A stretch of 64,000 nucleotides of DNA from Marmoricola endophyticus (GCF_014644415.1 NZ_BMKQ01000001.1:124001-188000); one strand, 5' to 3'. Counted from the stretch's first letter, positions 46,364 to 55,046 are shown. Program-made: numbers and translations. Notes: generated by a model not told the origin, from the sequence alone.

Positions 46364-46477
46364 GAGGCGTCGCGAACACGCGCCGTCTCGGGACCTGCTC
46401 TCCGCGAGGCGTCGCGAACACGGGCCGTCTCGGGGCCTGCTCTCCGTCAGGCGTCGCGAACACGGGACGTCTCGGGG
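46364..46477. repeat. 42-bp tandem repeat, 2.7 copies
   Basis: Copies begin at 46364, 46406 and 46448, each with AGGCGTCGCGAACACG followed by CGTCTCGGG and (first two copies) CCTGCTCTCCG. The period is exactly 42 bp. The opening GAGGCGTCGCG is the family B core. It fills the gap between the AbiEi-like gene and the convergent recO. Confidence 0.9.
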
Positions 46478-46478
46478 C

Positions 46479-47210
46479 TCAGCGGGGGACCAGGGGCATC
46501 GAGCGCAGCGCGCGCTCCAGGTGCCAGGAGAGGTACGCCGAGACCAGGGTCGCGGCCTCTCGGCGGGTGCGGTCGTCGGCGCCGGCGACGACGTCCCACT
46601 CGCCGGCCAGCAGCGCGCCGAGGTGGACGACGGTGTCGTCGGCGGGGGAGGCGGAGCCGGGGATCTTGCAGTCGGCGCAGAGCATCCCGCCGTGGGCGGG
46701 GTGGAAGGCCCGGTGCACGCCGACGACACCGCAGCGGGCGCAGGCGGTGAAGGACGGCGCGTAGCCGGCCACCGCGAGGGAGCGCAGGAGGAACGAGTCG
46801 CGCACGTCGCCGGACCCGCGCGTGCCGTCGGTCATGGCGCGCAGCGCGCCGACGAGGAGGAGGTACTGCTGCACCGACGGCTCGCGCTCCTCGGCGACCA
46901 GCCGCTCGGCGGTCTCGAGCATCACCGAGGCGTTGGTGTAGCAGTCGTAGTCGGCGGTGATCCGAGCACCGTACGGCTCCAGCGTCACCGCCTGCGTGAT
47001 GGTGTCCAGTCCCTTGCGGCCCTCGGCGAGCTGCAGGTCGACGTGGGTGAACGGCTCGAGGCGCGAGCCGAACTTCGAGGACGTACGACGTACCCCGCGC
47101 CCGACCGCACGGACCACACCGTGGCGCCGCGTGAGCAGCGTGATGATCCGGTCGGCCTCGGCGAGCTTGTGCGTGCGCAGCACGATCGCCTCGTCGCGGT
47201 AGAGGGGCAC
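46479..47210 (-). CDS. recO: DNA repair protein RecO
   Basis: 243 aa. An OB fold at the N-terminus (YRDEAIVLRTHKLAEADRIITLLTRRHGVVRAVGRGVRR) is followed by a helical domain and a zinc finger with CARCG and CADC (about 160-190). RecO loads RecA with RecR in the RecFOR pathway. The GTG at 47210 gives the usual family start VPLYRDEAIVLR. A GACACT box lies 6 nt upstream of it. Confidence 0.95.
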   Translation of the reverse strand: MPLYRDEAIVLRTHKLAEADRIITLLTRRHGVVRAVGRGVRRTSSKFGSRLEPFTHVDLQLAEGRKGLDTITQAVTLEPYGARITADYDCYTNASVMLETAERLVAEEREPSVQQYLLLVGALRAMTDGTRGSGDVRDSFLLRSLAVAGYAPSFTACARCGVVGVHRAFHPAHGGMLCADCKIPGSASPADDTVVHLGALLAGEWDVVAGADDRTRREAATLVSAYLSWHLERALRSMPLVPR

Positions 47211-47245
47211 GTGACCAGTGTCCCCCAGGGGGTGCAGGCCCGCGC

Positions 47246-48109
47246 TCAGCCCGCGCTGAGGCGCCGTGCCCCGCTCGCCCCGTTCGTGCTGGTGCGCCAC
47301 ACCTCGGCGCAGAAGTCGGCCGCGACCGCGTTCAGCCGCTCGGGGGAGAAGCGCCACTCGAGGATGCTCCGCGAGGCGACGAAGCGGGAGTCCGGGAGCT
47401 CCTCGGCCAGCATGGCGGCGTCGGCGGCGGGGTGGATCGGGTCGTGCGGGTGCCCGACGACCAGGGCGGGCATGTCCAGCGACTCCCGCACGTGTGCGGG
47501 CGGCGCGATCCGGCCGAACAGCAGCCCGTGCATCGTGGCCGCCATCGGGCCCGGCTGCTGGCTGAGCGTGTCGAGCACGATGCCGCCCCAGAACGGCACC
47601 ACCCGGCGCGGGACCAGAGCGATCGCCCGACGGACCAGGTGGACCGAGACGGGGGCGTACCTGGCGGCGAACATCAAGGGGCTGAAGGCGACCAGGCAGG
47701 CGTCCAGCGCGTTGTCGAGGACCGGCATCTCGACCAGCAGCGCGCGCACCCGGGAGGGGGCGAGCGCCGCCACCTCGAGCGCGACGTTGGCCCCGAGCGA
47801 GGTCCCGCCGACCACGGCCTGCTCGGCGCCGAGCTCGTCGAGGACGTGGACGACCTGCTCGGCGAAGGCGGTCATCGAGTAGAGCAGCGGGTCGTCGGGC
47901 CGGTCCGACCGGCCGTGCCCGAGCAGGTCGAGGGTGACCACGTGGTTCCCCGCGGCCGCGAGCGCGCGAGCCAGAGGCTCGTGCATCCGTCGCGGCATCA
48001 GCTGACCGTGCAGCAGCACCACCCAGCGGTCGCCGGCGCCGTACTCGGTGAGCTCCAGGCGCCAGCCGTCGACGAAGACCTGACCGACCCGCTCGGAGAC
48101 CAGGCTCAT
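47246..48109 (-). CDS. alpha/beta hydrolase
   Basis: 287 aa. LLHGQLMPRRMHEPLARAL carries the oxyanion-hole loop. VVGGTSLGANVALEVAALAPSRVRALLVEMP contains the nucleophile elbow (Ser in GTSLG), and VVGHPHDPIHPAADA the acid region. A late histidine is not obvious. The substrate is unknown. A TATCCT box ends 6 nt before the ATG. Confidence 0.88.
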   Translation of the reverse strand: MSLVSERVGQVFVDGWRLELTEYGAGDRWVVLLHGQLMPRRMHEPLARALAAAGNHVVTLDLLGHGRSDRPDDPLLYSMTAFAEQVVHVLDELGAEQAVVGGTSLGANVALEVAALAPSRVRALLVEMPVLDNALDACLVAFSPLMFAARYAPVSVHLVRRAIALVPRRVVPFWGGIVLDTLSQQPGPMAATMHGLLFGRIAPPAHVRESLDMPALVVGHPHDPIHPAADAAMLAEELPDSRFVASRSILEWRFSPERLNAVAADFCAEVWRTSTNGASGARRLSAG

Positions 48110-48115
48110 GGAGCC

Positions 48116-48121
48116 AGGATA
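48116..48121 (-). promoter_or_regulatory. -10 box (TATCCT) of the alpha/beta hydrolase gene
   Basis: TATCCT ends 6 nt before the ATG at 48109, consistent with a leaderless mRNA. It faces the TACGCT box of the divergent lipoprotein gene 30 bp away. Confidence 0.45.
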
Positions 48122-48150
48122 TCGACCCGCGAGCGCCTCCAGGAGGCCCG

Positions 48151-48156
48151 TACGCT
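48151..48156 (+). promoter_or_regulatory. -10 box (TACGCT) of the hydrolase lipoprotein gene
   Basis: TACGCT ends 7 nt before the ATG at 48164, consistent with a leaderless mRNA. Confidence 0.5.
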
Positions 48157-48163
48157 CGAACGC

Positions 48164-48811
48164 ATGCTTCGACTCCGTGTCCTCGCACTCCTGGGTCTCG
48201 TCGCGGCTGCACTCCTCACGGGCTGCGGCAGCGCGGCCGAGGAATCTGCGCAGCGCGGCAGGAGCAGCGCCGAGTCGGAGGGAAGGCCTGGCGAGAACGG
48301 CGATGTGCGCTGGGGTGAGGGCGAGTACGGCGTCGTCCTCGCCCACGGCGCGGCCTTCGACGCCGCGAGCTGGTCCCAGCAGGCCACGCGGATCGCCGAT
48401 CTCGGGGCGAGCGTGATCGCGGTCCAGGACATCGCTCCCGAGTCGATCGCCGAGGCGGTCTCGACGCTGAAGTCGGAGGGGCACGAGCGGGTGGCACTGG
48501 TCGGCGGCAGCGCGGGCTCCGACGCGATCCTGCAGCTCAGCGCCGAGCAGCCGGAGCTGGCGGACCAGCTCGTCCTGCTCTCGCCCAACAGTGCGGTCGA
48601 CGGTCTGGGCAGGCAGCCCAAGCTCTTCATCGCCAGCGAGGAGGAGCCGGTGGCCGACGTCTCCACCGAGCTGGCGCGGAGCGCTCCGGGCGACGACAAC
48701 GAGGTGATCCTGCTGCCCGGGTCCGCTCACGCGCAGAACATCTTCGACTCCGCCCAGGGGCCGCGTGCGCAGCGGGCGCTGCTCGACCGCATCGCCGACC
48801 GGGTCGGCTGA
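48164..48811 (+). CDS. alpha/beta-hydrolase-fold lipoprotein
   Basis: 215 aa. Signal peptide with lipobox LLTGC (Cys21), then a Ser/Glu-rich linker. The hydrolase core has GVVLAHGAAFDAASWSQQATRIADLG, LVGGSAGSDAILQLSAEQP (nucleophile Ser in GGSAG), and a final GSAHAQNIFDS supplying the catalytic His. It should be anchored outside the membrane. It is divergent from another alpha/beta hydrolase, but the two are not close in sequence. Confidence 0.85.
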   Translation: MLRLRVLALLGLVAAALLTGCGSAAEESAQRGRSSAESEGRPGENGDVRWGEGEYGVVLAHGAAFDAASWSQQATRIADLGASVIAVQDIAPESIAEAVSTLKSEGHERVALVGGSAGSDAILQLSAEQPELADQLVLLSPNSAVDGLGRQPKLFIASEEEPVADVSTELARSAPGDDNEVILLPGSAHAQNIFDSAQGPRAQRALLDRIADRVG

Positions 48812-48856
48812 ACCCGGCTCGACCGAGCGGTCGGCTGACCGAGCCGTCGACCCAGG

Positions 48857-50377
48857 TCACAAGCGCGCGCGCAGCGCCTTGCGGTCCAGCTTGCCGATGC
48901 TGGTCAGGGGCACGGCGTCGACGAGGTGCACCTCGCGGGGGTACTTCGCCCGTGACAGGTGCTCGCGCCCGAAGGCGATCAGCTCCTCGGGGGTCACCGT
49001 CGCGTCGGGCCGCGGCTGCACGAAGGCGACCACCTCCTCGCCGTGCGCCTCGTCGGGCCGCCCTACGACCGCGGCCACCGCGACGGCGGGGTGCTTCTCG
49101 AGGGCTTCCTCGACGTCGCTCGGGTAGACGTTGAAGCCGCTGCGGATGACCACGTCCTTGAGCCGGTCGACGAGGAAGAGGAAGCCGTCGGCGTCGAGGT
49201 GGCCGACGTCGCCGGTGCGGAAGAACCCGTCGGTCATCGCGGCGGCGGTCGCCTCCGGGTCCTGCCAGTAGCCGGTCATCAGCCCGGGGTGGCGTACGAG
49301 CACCTCACCGTCCTCGTCGGGACCGGCCTCGCCGGACCCGTCCAGCCGCTCGATGCGGATCTCGACCTCGGACGAGGCCTCGCCGACGCTGCCCGGGCGC
49401 ACCCGTCCGGGGTACGTCGTGGTGGCCATCGCCGCGGTCTCGGACGCGCCGTACCCCTCGACGACCTCGACGTGCGGCACCCGTCGCGCCCACTCCTCGC
49501 GCACCTCGGGCGGCAGCGGCGCCGAGCCCGAGCCGAGCCGCCGCAGCGGGGAGAGGTCGTGCTCCTCCAGCGGCTGGGACAGCAGCAGCCTCAGCATCGT
49601 GGGGACGACGGCGCCGCTCTGCACCTTCTCGGCCTCGGCCAGCCGCACCCACTCCGCGGCGTCGAACCAGCGCATCAGCACCGTGCGCTGCGGCTGCACG
49701 GCGTGCAGGGCGCTCGCCGAGACCATCATCCCGAACACGTGCGCCATCGGCAGGGGGAGCAGCGAGACCGTCAGCCCGGAGGTCAGCCCGGTGTTGACGG
49801 TGTTCCACGCCGCCGAGGAGAGCGCGTCGTGGCTGAGCACCACGCCCTTGGACCGCCCCGTGGTGCCACCGGTGTAGAGCAGGGCCGCCATGTCGGCCGC
49901 GTCGACGTCGGCGAGCGGGGCCTCCTCGCCCGACGCGAGGTCGGCGTACGACGTCACGCCGGGCCGGTCGACGTCCCCGACGACGACCAGGCGCACGTCC
50001 AGCCCGTCGGTCGCGATCGCGACCTTGTCCAGCTGGTCGGGGGTGGTGACGAGCACCTTCGCGCCGGAGTCGGACACGGCGTGGCGGATCTCGTCGGCGC
50101 TGAGCAGGAACATCAGCGGCGTCATCACCGCACCGAGCCGCCAGATCGCGCGGTAGGTCTCGAGCACCTCGGGACAGTTGGCCATGCACAGAGCCACCCG
50201 GTCGCCGGGACCGACCCCGAGCGAGGCCAGCCCGGCGGCGAAGCGACGCCCCCGCTCGCCGAGCTGGGCGGTCGTCAGCTCCCTGCCCTCGAACAGAAGC
50301 GTGGAGTCGGCGCCGAAGCGCTCCTCCGAGACTTCTGCGAGCCGGCCGAGCGAGGATCCCCGAGGTTGTGTGAGCAC
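48857..50377 (-). CDS. class I acyl-CoA ligase (AMP-binding)
   Basis: 506 aa from GTG 50377. P-loop-like LLYTGGTTGRSKGVVLSH, motif A5 VEGYGASETAAM, the ATP ribose contact FFRTGDVGHLDADGFLFLVDRLKDVV and the C-terminal lysine SIGKLDRKALRARL are present. These enzymes activate fatty or other carboxylic acids as acyl-CoA. The chain length is not predictable. A GTG at 50383 is in frame, but TACGTT lies 6 nt before the second GTG, so I chose 50377. Confidence 0.9.
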   Translation of the reverse strand: MLTQPRGSSLGRLAEVSEERFGADSTLLFEGRELTTAQLGERGRRFAAGLASLGVGPGDRVALCMANCPEVLETYRAIWRLGAVMTPLMFLLSADEIRHAVSDSGAKVLVTTPDQLDKVAIATDGLDVRLVVVGDVDRPGVTSYADLASGEEAPLADVDAADMAALLYTGGTTGRSKGVVLSHDALSSAAWNTVNTGLTSGLTVSLLPLPMAHVFGMMVSASALHAVQPQRTVLMRWFDAAEWVRLAEAEKVQSGAVVPTMLRLLLSQPLEEHDLSPLRRLGSGSAPLPPEVREEWARRVPHVEVVEGYGASETAAMATTTYPGRVRPGSVGEASSEVEIRIERLDGSGEAGPDEDGEVLVRHPGLMTGYWQDPEATAAAMTDGFFRTGDVGHLDADGFLFLVDRLKDVVIRSGFNVYPSDVEEALEKHPAVAVAAVVGRPDEAHGEEVVAFVQPRPDATVTPEELIAFGREHLSRAKYPREVHLVDAVPLTSIGKLDRKALRARL

Positions 50378-50383
50378 GAGCAC

Positions 50384-50389
50384 AACGTA
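50384..50389 (-). promoter_or_regulatory. -10 box (TACGTT) of the acyl-CoA ligase gene
   Basis: TACGTT ends 6 nt before the GTG at 50377 and directly abuts the alternative GTG at 50383. The spacing favours the later start. Confidence 0.45.
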
Positions 50390-50420
50390 CGACCGCCCTC
50401 CGACGAGGACGGCGGCAGGC

Positions 50421-51182
50421 TCACGCGGAGCCGTACCTGCGGTCCCGCTCGGCGTACGTCGTGACCGCCCGCCACAGGTCGCGCCGGTCCACGTCGGGCC
50501 ACAGCACGTCGGTGAAGACCATCTCGGAGTACGCCGCCTGCCAGAGCATGTAGTTGGACAGGCGCTGCTCGCCCGAGGTCCGCCACACCATGTCGGCGTC
50601 AGGCAGGTCGGGGACGTAGAGGTACTTGGCGAACGTCCGCTCGTCGACCCGCTTGAGCCGGCCCGCCCGGGCGTCGGCGACCATCCGGTCCGCCGCGTCG
50701 GCGAGCTCGGCGCGGCCGCCGTAGTTCACGCACATCGTGAGGGTCAGGACGTCGTTGTCCTTCGTCAGCTCCTCGGCGACCTGCAGCTCCTTGATCACCG
50801 AGCGCCACAGCCGGGGCGCGCGGCCCGCCCAGCGCACGCGGACGCCGAGCTCGTGCATCTCGTCGCGGCGGCGCCGGATCACGTCCCGGTTGAAGCCCAT
50901 CAGGAACTTCACCTCGGCGGGGGAGCGGGCCCAGTTCTCGGTCGAGAACGCGTAGGCCGAGATCGCCTTCACGCCGATCTCGATCGCCCCTTCGACGACG
51001 TCGAACAGGCTGCTCTCGCCCTCGGTGTGCCCGGCCGTGCGGGGCAGGCCGCGTTGCTTGGCCCACCGCCCGTTGCCGTCCATGATGATCGCGACGTGCG
51101 CGGGCACCAGCTCGCTCGGCAGCTCCGGGGGCCGTTCGCCCGAGGGGTGCGGCGTCGGTGGGCGTGGCGTACGGCGTGGCAC
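50421..51182 (-). CDS. uppS: isoprenyl (undecaprenyl) diphosphate synthase UppS
   Basis: 253 aa. HVAIIMDGNGRWAKQRGLPRTAGHTEGESSLFDVV holds the catalytic Asp in MDGNGRWA. AYAFSTENWARSPAEVKFLM and DMVWRTSGEQRLSNYMLWQAAYSEMVFTDVLWPD complete the family. It makes the polyprenyl carrier for cell-wall synthesis. A TAACCT box ends 6 nt before the GTG. recO, uppS and a Fur-family gene near glyS is the usual order in actinobacteria. Confidence 0.96.
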   Translation of the reverse strand: MPRRTPRPPTPHPSGERPPELPSELVPAHVAIIMDGNGRWAKQRGLPRTAGHTEGESSLFDVVEGAIEIGVKAISAYAFSTENWARSPAEVKFLMGFNRDVIRRRRDEMHELGVRVRWAGRAPRLWRSVIKELQVAEELTKDNDVLTLTMCVNYGGRAELADAADRMVADARAGRLKRVDERTFAKYLYVPDLPDADMVWRTSGEQRLSNYMLWQAAYSEMVFTDVLWPDVDRRDLWRAVTTYAERDRRYGSA

Positions 51183-51188
51183 CGCGCG

Positions 51189-51194
51189 AGGTTA
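51189..51194 (-). promoter_or_regulatory. -10 box (TAACCT) of uppS
   Basis: TAACCT ends 6 nt before the GTG at 51182, so a leaderless uppS transcript is likely. Confidence 0.45.
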
Positions 51195-51253
51195 GCGCGG
51201 CTCTGGCGCCGCAGCGCAGCGTCTCGACGACGGCAGCCAGCGCCGCGCGGGCC

Positions 51254-51658
51254 TCAGGCGCAGTCGGGGCAGAGCCCGAAGACCTCGACGGTGTGGTCGA
51301 CGTCGACGAAGCCGGCCTTGGCGGCGGTCTGCTCCGCCCAGCGCTCGACGGCGGAGCCCTCGACCTCCTCGGCGCGCCCGCAGGAGCGGCACACGACGTG
51401 GTGGTGGTGCCCGCCCGGTGTGTCGCCGCAGAAGCGGTAGACCGTCTCACCGTCGGGGTTGTGGATCACGTCGACGACGCCGTCGTCGGTGAAGGCCTGC
51501 AGGTGGCGGTAGACCGTCGAGAGCCCGATCTTCTGCCCGTCGGCACGAAGGACGGCGTACACCGACTGGGCGCTGCGGAAGCCGTCCTCGGCGCGCAACG
51601 CGTCGCGGACGGCGGCGCCCTGCGCGGTGGCGCGGGTACGGGTCTGCTGCGGGCTCAC
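51254..51658 (-). CDS. zur: Fur-family regulator, probably Zur
   Basis: 134 aa. SAQSVYAVLRADGQKIGLSTVYRHLQAFTDDGVVDVIHN is the winged helix. The metal sites are HHHHVVCRSCGRAEEVEG (CxxC) and a terminal GLCPDCA (CxxC), as in zinc-binding Fur proteins. The divergent neighbour is a zinc-type ABC importer and a Zur box lies between them. Zinc is therefore the likely signal, though Fur cannot be excluded from sequence. The GTG at 51658 has a TATCCT box 7 nt upstream. Confidence 0.88.
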   Translation of the reverse strand: MSPQQTRTRATAQGAAVRDALRAEDGFRSAQSVYAVLRADGQKIGLSTVYRHLQAFTDDGVVDVIHNPDGETVYRFCGDTPGGHHHHVVCRSCGRAEEVEGSAVERWAEQTAAKAGFVDVDHTVEVFGLCPDCA

Positions 51659-51665
51659 GGAGACG

Positions 51666-51671
51666 AGGATA
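51666..51671 (-). promoter_or_regulatory. -10 box (TATCCT) of zur
   Basis: TATCCT ends 7 nt before the GTG at 51658, so the zur mRNA is probably leaderless. The Zur box begins 25 bp upstream. Confidence 0.45.
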
Positions 51672-51695
51672 GCGGCTCGGGACGAGGAACGGATT

Positions 51696-51710
51696 TGGGA
51701 ACCGTTCTCA
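51696..51710. promoter_or_regulatory. Zur operator between zur and znuA
   Basis: TGGGAAC-C-GTTCTCA, 15 bp with 6 of 7 arm positions symmetric, inside a TTGGGAACCGTTCTCATTAA context. It matches the Fur/Zur pattern TGA.AA....TT.TCA in symmetry and centre. It lies 20 bp before the znuA ATG and next to an AT-rich CATTAAT, so binding would cover the znuA promoter. Confidence 0.8.
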
Positions 51711-51729
51711 TTAATGGCAGAGTGCAGCC

Positions 51730-52638
51730 ATGCCCACCACGCGCACCCCCGCCCTTGCCGCCCTCGCTCTCCTCGCCGCAGGCGCCCTGACCGCCTGCGG
51801 GTCACAGGACAGCGCCGACGACGGGACCGTTCGCCTCGTCGCCAGCACCGACGTGTGGGGGAGCGTGGCCGAGCAGGTCGTCGGCGACGTCGACGGCGTC
51901 GAGGTGACCTCGATCATCGACGACCCGTCGAAGGACCCGCACACGTACGAGGCGAGCACGCGCACCCAGCTCGCGCTCTCGCGTGCCGACGTGGTGGTCG
52001 AGAACGGCGGCGGCTACGACGACTTCATGGGCTCGATGCTGAAGAACGCCGACTCGAAGGCGACCGTCCTCGACGCGGTCGAGATCTCGGGCAAGAAGGC
52101 GCCCTCGGGAGGCGAGCTCAACGAGCACGTCTGGTACGACCTCCCCACCGCCGCAGCGGTGGCCGAGAAGGTCTGCGAGGCGCTGACGGAGGCCGACCCG
52201 GACGACGGAGCCGCCTACGACGCGAACACGAAGGCCTTCACCCGCAAGCTCGACGGTCTGGAGCGCGCCGAGGCCGCGATCAAGCAGCAGCACGCTGGCG
52301 AGGGCGTGGCGATCACGGAGCCGGTCCCCGGCTACCTCCTCGAGGCCGCGGGGCTGGAGAACGAGACGCCCGCCGAGTTCAGCGAGGCGATCGAGGAGGA
52401 CACCGACGTCTCGCCGGCCGTGCTCAAGCAGACCCTCGACCTGTTCAGCGACAAGTCGGTCCGCGCGCTGGTCTACAACGAGCAGACCAGCGGCCCGCAG
52501 ACGCAGGCCGTGCTGAAGGCGGCCAGGGCCGCGGACGTGCCGGTCGTGCCCGTGACCGAGACGCTGCCGGCGGGGAAGGACTACCTGACCTGGATGAAGG
52601 CCAACATCGCCGCCGTACAGTCGGCGCTGGGCCGATGA
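51730..52638 (+). CDS. znuA: zinc ABC transporter substrate-binding lipoprotein ZnuA-like
   Basis: 302 aa. Signal peptide with lipobox LTAC (Cys23). Metal ligands expected for cluster 9 metal binders are His71 (DPSKDPHTYE) and a His in LNEHVWYDLPTAAAVA, with a late Glu in YNEQTSGPQT. No His-rich loop is present. It captures zinc (or Mn) and delivers it to the permease. It is first in a three-gene operon behind the Zur box. Confidence 0.9.
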   Translation: MPTTRTPALAALALLAAGALTACGSQDSADDGTVRLVASTDVWGSVAEQVVGDVDGVEVTSIIDDPSKDPHTYEASTRTQLALSRADVVVENGGGYDDFMGSMLKNADSKATVLDAVEISGKKAPSGGELNEHVWYDLPTAAAVAEKVCEALTEADPDDGAAYDANTKAFTRKLDGLERAEAAIKQQHAGEGVAITEPVPGYLLEAAGLENETPAEFSEAIEEDTDVSPAVLKQTLDLFSDKSVRALVYNEQTSGPQTQAVLKAARAADVPVVPVTETLPAGKDYLTWMKANIAAVQSALGR

Positions 52639-53504
52639 GCGTCGCCATGGCGCGTCCGGTCGCCGATCGCGAGGAGGTGGCCGTGGCCGACCCTGTCCTG
52701 GAGCTGCGTGACGCCTCCTTGTCGTACGGCTCCCGCACGCTGTGGAGCGGTCTCGACCTCCAGGTCCGTCCCGGCGAGCTGGTCGCCGTGCTCGGCGGCA
52801 ACGGCACCGGCAAGACCAGCCTGCTGCGCGCGGTCCTCGGGCTGCAGCAGCTGAGCGCGGGCACGATGCAGGTGGCCGGGCACGCGCCGCGACGCGGTGA
52901 CGCGAGCATCGGCTACGTCCCCCAGCAGCGCCGGATCGACTCCCACACCCCGCTGCGGGTCCGCGACCTCGTCCGCCAGGGGCTCGACGGTCACCGGTGG
53001 GGCATCGGCCGCCCCGGACGGGTGCGCTGGGACCGGGTGGACGCGGCGCTCGCGCAGGTCGGCGCCTCGGCGTACGCCGACATGCCGCTCAGCCTGCTCT
53101 CCGGCGGCGAGCAGCAGCGCGCCCGGGTCGCGCAGGCGCTGGTCGGCGACCCGTCGCTGCTGCTGTGCGACGAGCCGCTGCTCTCCCTCGACCAGAGCAG
53201 CCAGCGCACGGTGACCGAGCTGGTCGACCGGCGCCGGCGCGAGCACGGCACCGCGGTGCTGTTCGTGACCCACGAGATCAACCCGGTGCTGCCGTACGTC
53301 GACCGCGTGCTCTACCTCGCCGGCGGCCGGTTCCGGATCGGCACGGTCGACGAGGTGCTCAACAGCGAGGCGCTGAGCGCGCTGTACGGCACCCGCGTCG
53401 AGGTCCTCCGCCACGGCGACCAGGTGCTCGTCGCCGGCGCGCCCCACCACGTCGAGCACCACGCCGCGCCCTGCGTGCACGAGGACGAGGACGTGGCCCG
53501 GTGA
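52635..53504 (+). CDS. znuC: zinc ABC transporter ATP-binding protein ZnuC-like
   Basis: 289 aa. Walker A GGNGTGKTSLLRAVLGL, signature LSLLSGGEQQRARVAQALVGDPSLLLCDEPLLSLD (Walker B with Glu), H-loop FVTHEINPVLPYVDRV. The C-terminus is His-rich (APHHVEHHAAPCVHEDED), which could bind metal. The ATG overlaps the znuA stop by ATGA. GTG codons at 52683 could be later starts. Confidence 0.94.
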   Translation: MSVAMARPVADREEVAVADPVLELRDASLSYGSRTLWSGLDLQVRPGELVAVLGGNGTGKTSLLRAVLGLQQLSAGTMQVAGHAPRRGDASIGYVPQQRRIDSHTPLRVRDLVRQGLDGHRWGIGRPGRVRWDRVDAALAQVGASAYADMPLSLLSGGEQQRARVAQALVGDPSLLLCDEPLLSLDQSSQRTVTELVDRRRREHGTAVLFVTHEINPVLPYVDRVLYLAGGRFRIGTVDEVLNSEALSALYGTRVEVLRHGDQVLVAGAPHHVEHHAAPCVHEDEDVAR

Positions 53505-54400
53505 GCGACGTCTGGGGCCAGCTCTTCGACTTCCGCGACTACGGCGCGCTGCTGCCGCTGGTGGCGAACTCGCTGCTCGCCGGAGCCGTCCTCGGCCTGG
53601 TCGGCGGGATGGTCAGCAGCATCGTGATGATGCGCGACCTGCCGTTCGCGGTGCACGGGATCTCCGAGCTGTCCTTCGCCGGCGCGACCGGCGCCCTGCT
53701 GATCGGCGCGGGCGTGGTCGCCGGCGCGCTGGCCGGGTCGGTCGTCGCCGCGCTGCTGATCGGCGTGCTCGGGGCGAGCGCGCGCAGCCGCAGCTCGATC
53801 GTCGGCGTGCTGATGCCCTTCGGCCTCGGCCTGGGCATCTTGTTCCTCTCGCTGTACGACGGGCGGGCCGCGAACAAGTTCGGTCTCCTCATCGGGCAGA
53901 TCGTCTCCGTCGACGACCCCCAGCTGACGGCGATGCTGGTCAGCGGGGCCGTGGTCGCGGTCGGGATGCTGGTGCTCTGGCGGCCTCTGGTCTTCGCCAG
54001 CACCGATCCCGAGGTGGCCGCGGCCCGCGGCGTGCCCGTCCGTGCGCTGTCGATCGCCTTCATGGTCCTGCTCGGCCTCGCGGTCGCGATCTCGGTGCAG
54101 ACCATCGGTGCGCTGCTGGTGCTCAGCATCATCTGCACCCCGGCCGCAGCGGCCTTCCGGGTCTCCGCCAACCCCCGGGTCGTCGTGGCGCTCAGCTCGG
54201 CCTTCGGGTTCACCGCGATGGTCGGCGGCATCCTGCTGGCGACCGGCAGCCGGCTGCCGATCACGCCGTACGTCACGACGCTGTCGTTCGCGATCTTCGT
54301 CGTCTGCGCGGGTGTCGGCGCCTGGCGCCAGCGGCACGGCTGGTCGCGCGCCCGAGCGCTCGCGCCGAGCTCGCGGGTGGCGGAACCCGCTACGACCTGA
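53501..54400 (+). CDS. znuB: zinc ABC transporter permease ZnuB-like
   Basis: 299 aa. An ABC-3 family permease with about 8-9 hydrophobic segments: VANSLLAGAVLGLVGGMVSSIVMMRDLPFAVHGISELSFAGATGALLIGAG, FASTDPEVAAARGVPVRALSIAFMVLLGLAVAISVQTIGALLVLSIICTPAAAA. It forms the membrane channel for znuAC. The GTG overlaps the znuC stop (GTGA). Its end overlaps the convergent CAT gene by 11 bp. Confidence 0.94.
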   Translation: MSDVWGQLFDFRDYGALLPLVANSLLAGAVLGLVGGMVSSIVMMRDLPFAVHGISELSFAGATGALLIGAGVVAGALAGSVVAALLIGVLGASARSRSSIVGVLMPFGLGLGILFLSLYDGRAANKFGLLIGQIVSVDDPQLTAMLVSGAVVAVGMLVLWRPLVFASTDPEVAAARGVPVRALSIAFMVLLGLAVAISVQTIGALLVLSIICTPAAAAFRVSANPRVVVALSSAFGFTAMVGGILLATGSRLPITPYVTTLSFAIFVVCAGVGAWRQRHGWSRARALAPSSRVAEPATT

Positions 54401-55040
54401 CCCACTCCGGGTCGCCCACGAGCGACCGCAGGTCCTCCAGCGCGCGACCGGCGTGCAGCCCGTCGGTGGCGGCGTGGTGCACCTGCAGCGCCACCGGGAG
54501 CAGGGTGCGGCCGTCGCGCTCGACGTACCTGCCGAGGGTGAAGATCGGCAGGAAGTGGTCGCCGACGGCGACCTGCAGGCTGAACGCGGTGAACGAGGTC
54601 CACGGCAGGCTCGACACGTCGAACGTGTGGGCCGGCTTCGTGCCCTGCGGGAACATCGTCGTCGCGTGCCGGTGCTCGGCGAGCAGCCCGCTCGCCTGTT
54701 CGTGGAACGTCGCGAAGTCCGGGTCGTACGGCGTCCAGACGGCACAGAACGTCTCGCGCTCGGGGTTGAGCACGGTGAACGACGGGTCGACCCTCGGCCA
54801 CGTCGCCGGGCGGCCGTCGAGGAGGGTCATCCGCAGCTCGCGATGGCGGTCGACCACGCTCGCCAGGGCCCAGACCTGCGCGGCGTAGGCGTTGCGGCCC
54901 GAGTCGCGGACCGCGGTCCTCAGCGCCGTCACGTCGACCTCGACGGTGATCGCGAAGGTGCACGGCACCACCTCGCGGTAGTGCCGGAAGTGCTCGGTGC
55001 GGGCCCAGGTGCTCTGGTCGATCGGTTCAGGGCGGTCCAC
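54390..55040 (-). CDS. type A chloramphenicol O-acetyltransferase-like protein
   Basis: 216 aa, the CAT length. The catalytic sequence HHAATDGLHAGR (His in HHxxxDG) is the CAT active site, and SSLPWTSFTAFSL matches the conserved segment before it. FRHYREVVPCTFAITVEVDVTAL is the N-terminal pattern. Whether it acetylates chloramphenicol or another acceptor is open. The GTG at 55040 has a TAGGCT box 6 nt upstream, which overlaps the box of the divergent gene. Confidence 0.85.
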   Translation of the reverse strand: MDRPEPIDQSTWARTEHFRHYREVVPCTFAITVEVDVTALRTAVRDSGRNAYAAQVWALASVVDRHRELRMTLLDGRPATWPRVDPSFTVLNPERETFCAVWTPYDPDFATFHEQASGLLAEHRHATTMFPQGTKPAHTFDVSSLPWTSFTAFSLQVAVGDHFLPIFTLGRYVERDGRTLLPVALQVHHAATDGLHAGRALEDLRSLVGDPEWVRS

Positions 55041-55046
55041 GTGCGC

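Noticed and set aside
46364-46477. CRISPR array
   Set aside because: The copies are contiguous tandem repeats with no variable spacers and no cas genes.
54390-55040. Acquired chloramphenicol-resistance gene
   Set aside because: The active site fits CAT, but the gene has the same base composition as its neighbours, is not next to mobile elements, and chromosomal CAT homologues with other acceptors exist.
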